From positions 1 through 32,943 of the forward strand of contig FJUW01000108.1 in assembly GCA_900074885.1 (NCBI GenBank): a stretch of DNA of 32,943 nucleotides, read 5' to 3'. Position 1 is the first letter of the stretch. Each line of letters starts with the position of its first letter. The notes beneath the pieces were generated by a model. It was not told the DNA's origin and ran no database searches. It was given only the letters and a program-made list of their open reading frames with translations. Positions 31,405 to 32,943 of the stretch are shown here, piece by piece. Origin of the DNA: Rhynchosporium graminicola. Taxonomy: Eukaryota; Ascomycota; Leotiomycetes; Helotiales; Ploettnerulaceae. The translations under genes and the position numbers were made by a program.

Positions 31405-32943
31405 CTACTCTCCCCTCCGAAAAAAGCTCGCCCTCGAGCGTTAGTCTATCTCCTTATTACTATTAAGGTAGTCGTAATTATTAATTCTATCGTAGAAAGC
31501 TTTTAGCTAATTAGGTAGTTTAGCAGGAGGTCTAGCTTGCGTTAGGTTATTAAGGTGGAATTATTATAGCTTAGCGGGAGCGTATTTAACGTCTATAGCG
31601 TTATACTATATGAGATCAACGTCTTAATTTAACTAGGAAACTCGGTATAAGAAGCTATTGCGCTACTTACGGCACGTAAGTATATCTTCGATCTCCTATT
31701 TATCGTCACTAGTGATATTAATAAGTAGTAGTAGTAGTGAGGTTTATCCTAGCAAGGGGTCGTTTAGATACTTCCGTAGCTTAGTAGTAGGGAATACGTT
31801 ATATACTTTTATACTAGTAGGGAGCTCTAGATAATAAGAGCTTCTGACCTTTTCAATTATATAGAAGGGTCTATTAGTTAGGAAGTCGAGTTTTTTACTA
31901 AGTCGAGTACTTGTAAAGTAGCGTATATCTAGCTAGATAAGGTCGTCTATAGTAAAGTCGACTTCACGGCGTAAGCGATTATAGGATTAGGCTATCTTAG
32001 CTTATACACGTTAGAGGCTTAATTAAGCGGTAGTCTAGGTATCGCGTAAACGATTAGCGTAATTCAGAGCTTACTAAGTATTCAACTTATCAGTAGGCGT
32101 AGTAGAGTTAGGTAGGTCTTTCTAATTCTAATTAACGCGGGGTATATATCTATAAACGACTTTAAAGGTTAAGAGACCTCTAAGGGATTCGTGAGGGAGA
32201 GTTATCTAGGCGTAGTCTATAATAGGTAAGAACTCCGACTAGTCGTCTTAATAGTAAGAGATAAAAGGTCGTAATCTACGTTAGAGATATTAGTTATAAA
32301 TCTCTATTTAGCTATCTATTTATAAGTAGTCTGCTGCAGAAAGCTATCTTTTAGTACTAAGAATCGTGATAACTATAGTCTAAAAACGGGAAACGAATTA
32401 AGGCCCTCTATTAGAGGTAATTATTAATAGAGCTCCGAAATAGTAGTATACGTAGTATAAGTAAAGCTTTATAAGGTCGCGCGTATCGGAGGTCTTTCGG
32501 TATAGAATACTAATTACTTATTTACTAAAATAGTAAATAAATAAAAGAAAATTATAATAGAAATATTTATCGCGGTTAAAGCTATAGTAGTCGACTGTAA
32601 TATACTCCTATAGACGTAACAGTATAAGCAGAGGTTAGAGGAGGCCCGGTTTCTTATCGCGCAGCACTTGAATTCGTTAGTAAGTATAATAGTTGCGGTA
32701 GTACTAGTTAATAGTTAAAGCGATTCCGTACTACTAGTATTATAATACTAGTAGTTATAAGGTCTTCTTTATACTTAGATAGGCAGTCTCTAATCGGTCG
32801 TATACTTCGCGTATAAGTAGCGTGTGAAAGTATAAGACGTCAGGTACGATTAGTCTTCCTTTATAGAGTAGAAGATCTTTTTCTATAGTTAGTTTTCTAG
32901 GAGTAGTAAAGAGAGCTTATTTCCGTAAAGCTTAGAGTAATAG
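31405..32943 (-). pseudogene. Element D pol, 3' part: integrase and chromodomain; RIP-broken
   Basis: Minus-strand frame with a DD35E integrase core: first Asp at 32,590-32,592, second position SNRGP at about 32,410 (Asp now Asn), Glu at 32,302-32,304. There are 59 and 35 residues between them. The integrase C-terminal segment follows, with the conserved LDFLTNRPFYIIEKV and LPTSIKVYNVFP blocks (about 31,750-31,880). Next come a chromodomain (about 31,570-31,707; EIEDILTCRK then FLYRVS.LN) and the typical tail ending RSRASFFRRGE. All lie in one frame to the TAG at 31,405-31,407. That stop directly abuts the LTR, and the purine tract lies inside the last codons. No antisense ORF fits here, unlike A/B and C. 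Stops are fewer than in A/B. Confidence 0.88.

Larger units (their letters stand above)
31170..32943 (-). mobile_element. Element D: third Ty3/Gypsy chromodomain retrotransposon, partial, minus strand
   Basis: Only its 3' part is in the window: integrase, chromodomain, polypurine tract and 3' LTR. It lies within element C, downstream of C's antisense ORF. It is RIP-mutated, but less densely than A or B, with several stretches retaining CG and CA. It continues beyond the right edge. Confidence 0.85.

Overview
The window looks like a filamentous ascomycete (Pezizomycotina) genome of the two-compartment type. One island of about 6.2 kb with balanced base composition (about 17,110-23,345) lies between two long AT-rich blocks. 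The blocks carry a repeat-induced point mutation (RIP) signature: TpA is everywhere, CpA and TpG are nearly absent, and CpG is retained. The single convincing host gene has short introns with fungal GT-AG and CTAAC signals.

Left block (1-17,110): two copies of the same Ty3/Gypsy chromodomain retrotransposon, one nested inside the other in opposite orientation. Outer element B (minus strand, 368-16,928) is split at 2,499/11,302 by inner element A (plus strand, 2,500-11,301). All four LTRs are 268 bp by coordinates. A is flanked by the target duplication AGAAG, and B by AAATT/AAATC, whose one difference is a C-to-T transition. Subtracting A leaves B's pol frame intact. Each copy encodes gag with a CCHC knuckle, then protease, RT, RNase H, integrase and chromodomain. 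A separate antisense ORF then lies between the pol end and the polypurine tract. Every ORF is broken by RIP stops and by lost catalytic residues. Inside A, a 1,025-bp segment appears twice in tandem around a single N. This shifts the pol frame, is absent from B, and is best read as an assembly artefact.

Island (17,110-23,345): one well-supported gene, a three-exon GPR1/FUN34/YaaH-family acetate transporter (minus strand, 310 aa). It also holds a weak basic ORF (17,254-17,631), a weak open stretch (18,006-18,323), low-complexity tracts, a potential G-quadruplex, and short tandem repeats near the right edge.

Right block (23,346-32,943): an unassigned RIP relic, then a 119-bp TG...CA solo LTR that looks unmutated and has an ACTTA target duplication, then a (TAA)n microsatellite. 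After these comes a second Ty3/Gypsy chromodomain family, element C (plus strand). Its gag and pol share a single frame, and it too has an antisense ORF downstream of its chromodomain. A third family, element D (minus strand, partial), is inserted in C's antisense region. D has the ordinary architecture: its pol stop codon abuts its 3' LTR.

The feature most worth pursuing is the antisense ORF at the same position in two different chromovirus families (A/B and C). The rest is a classic picture of nested, RIP-silenced retroelements enclosing one housekeeping-type membrane transporter gene.
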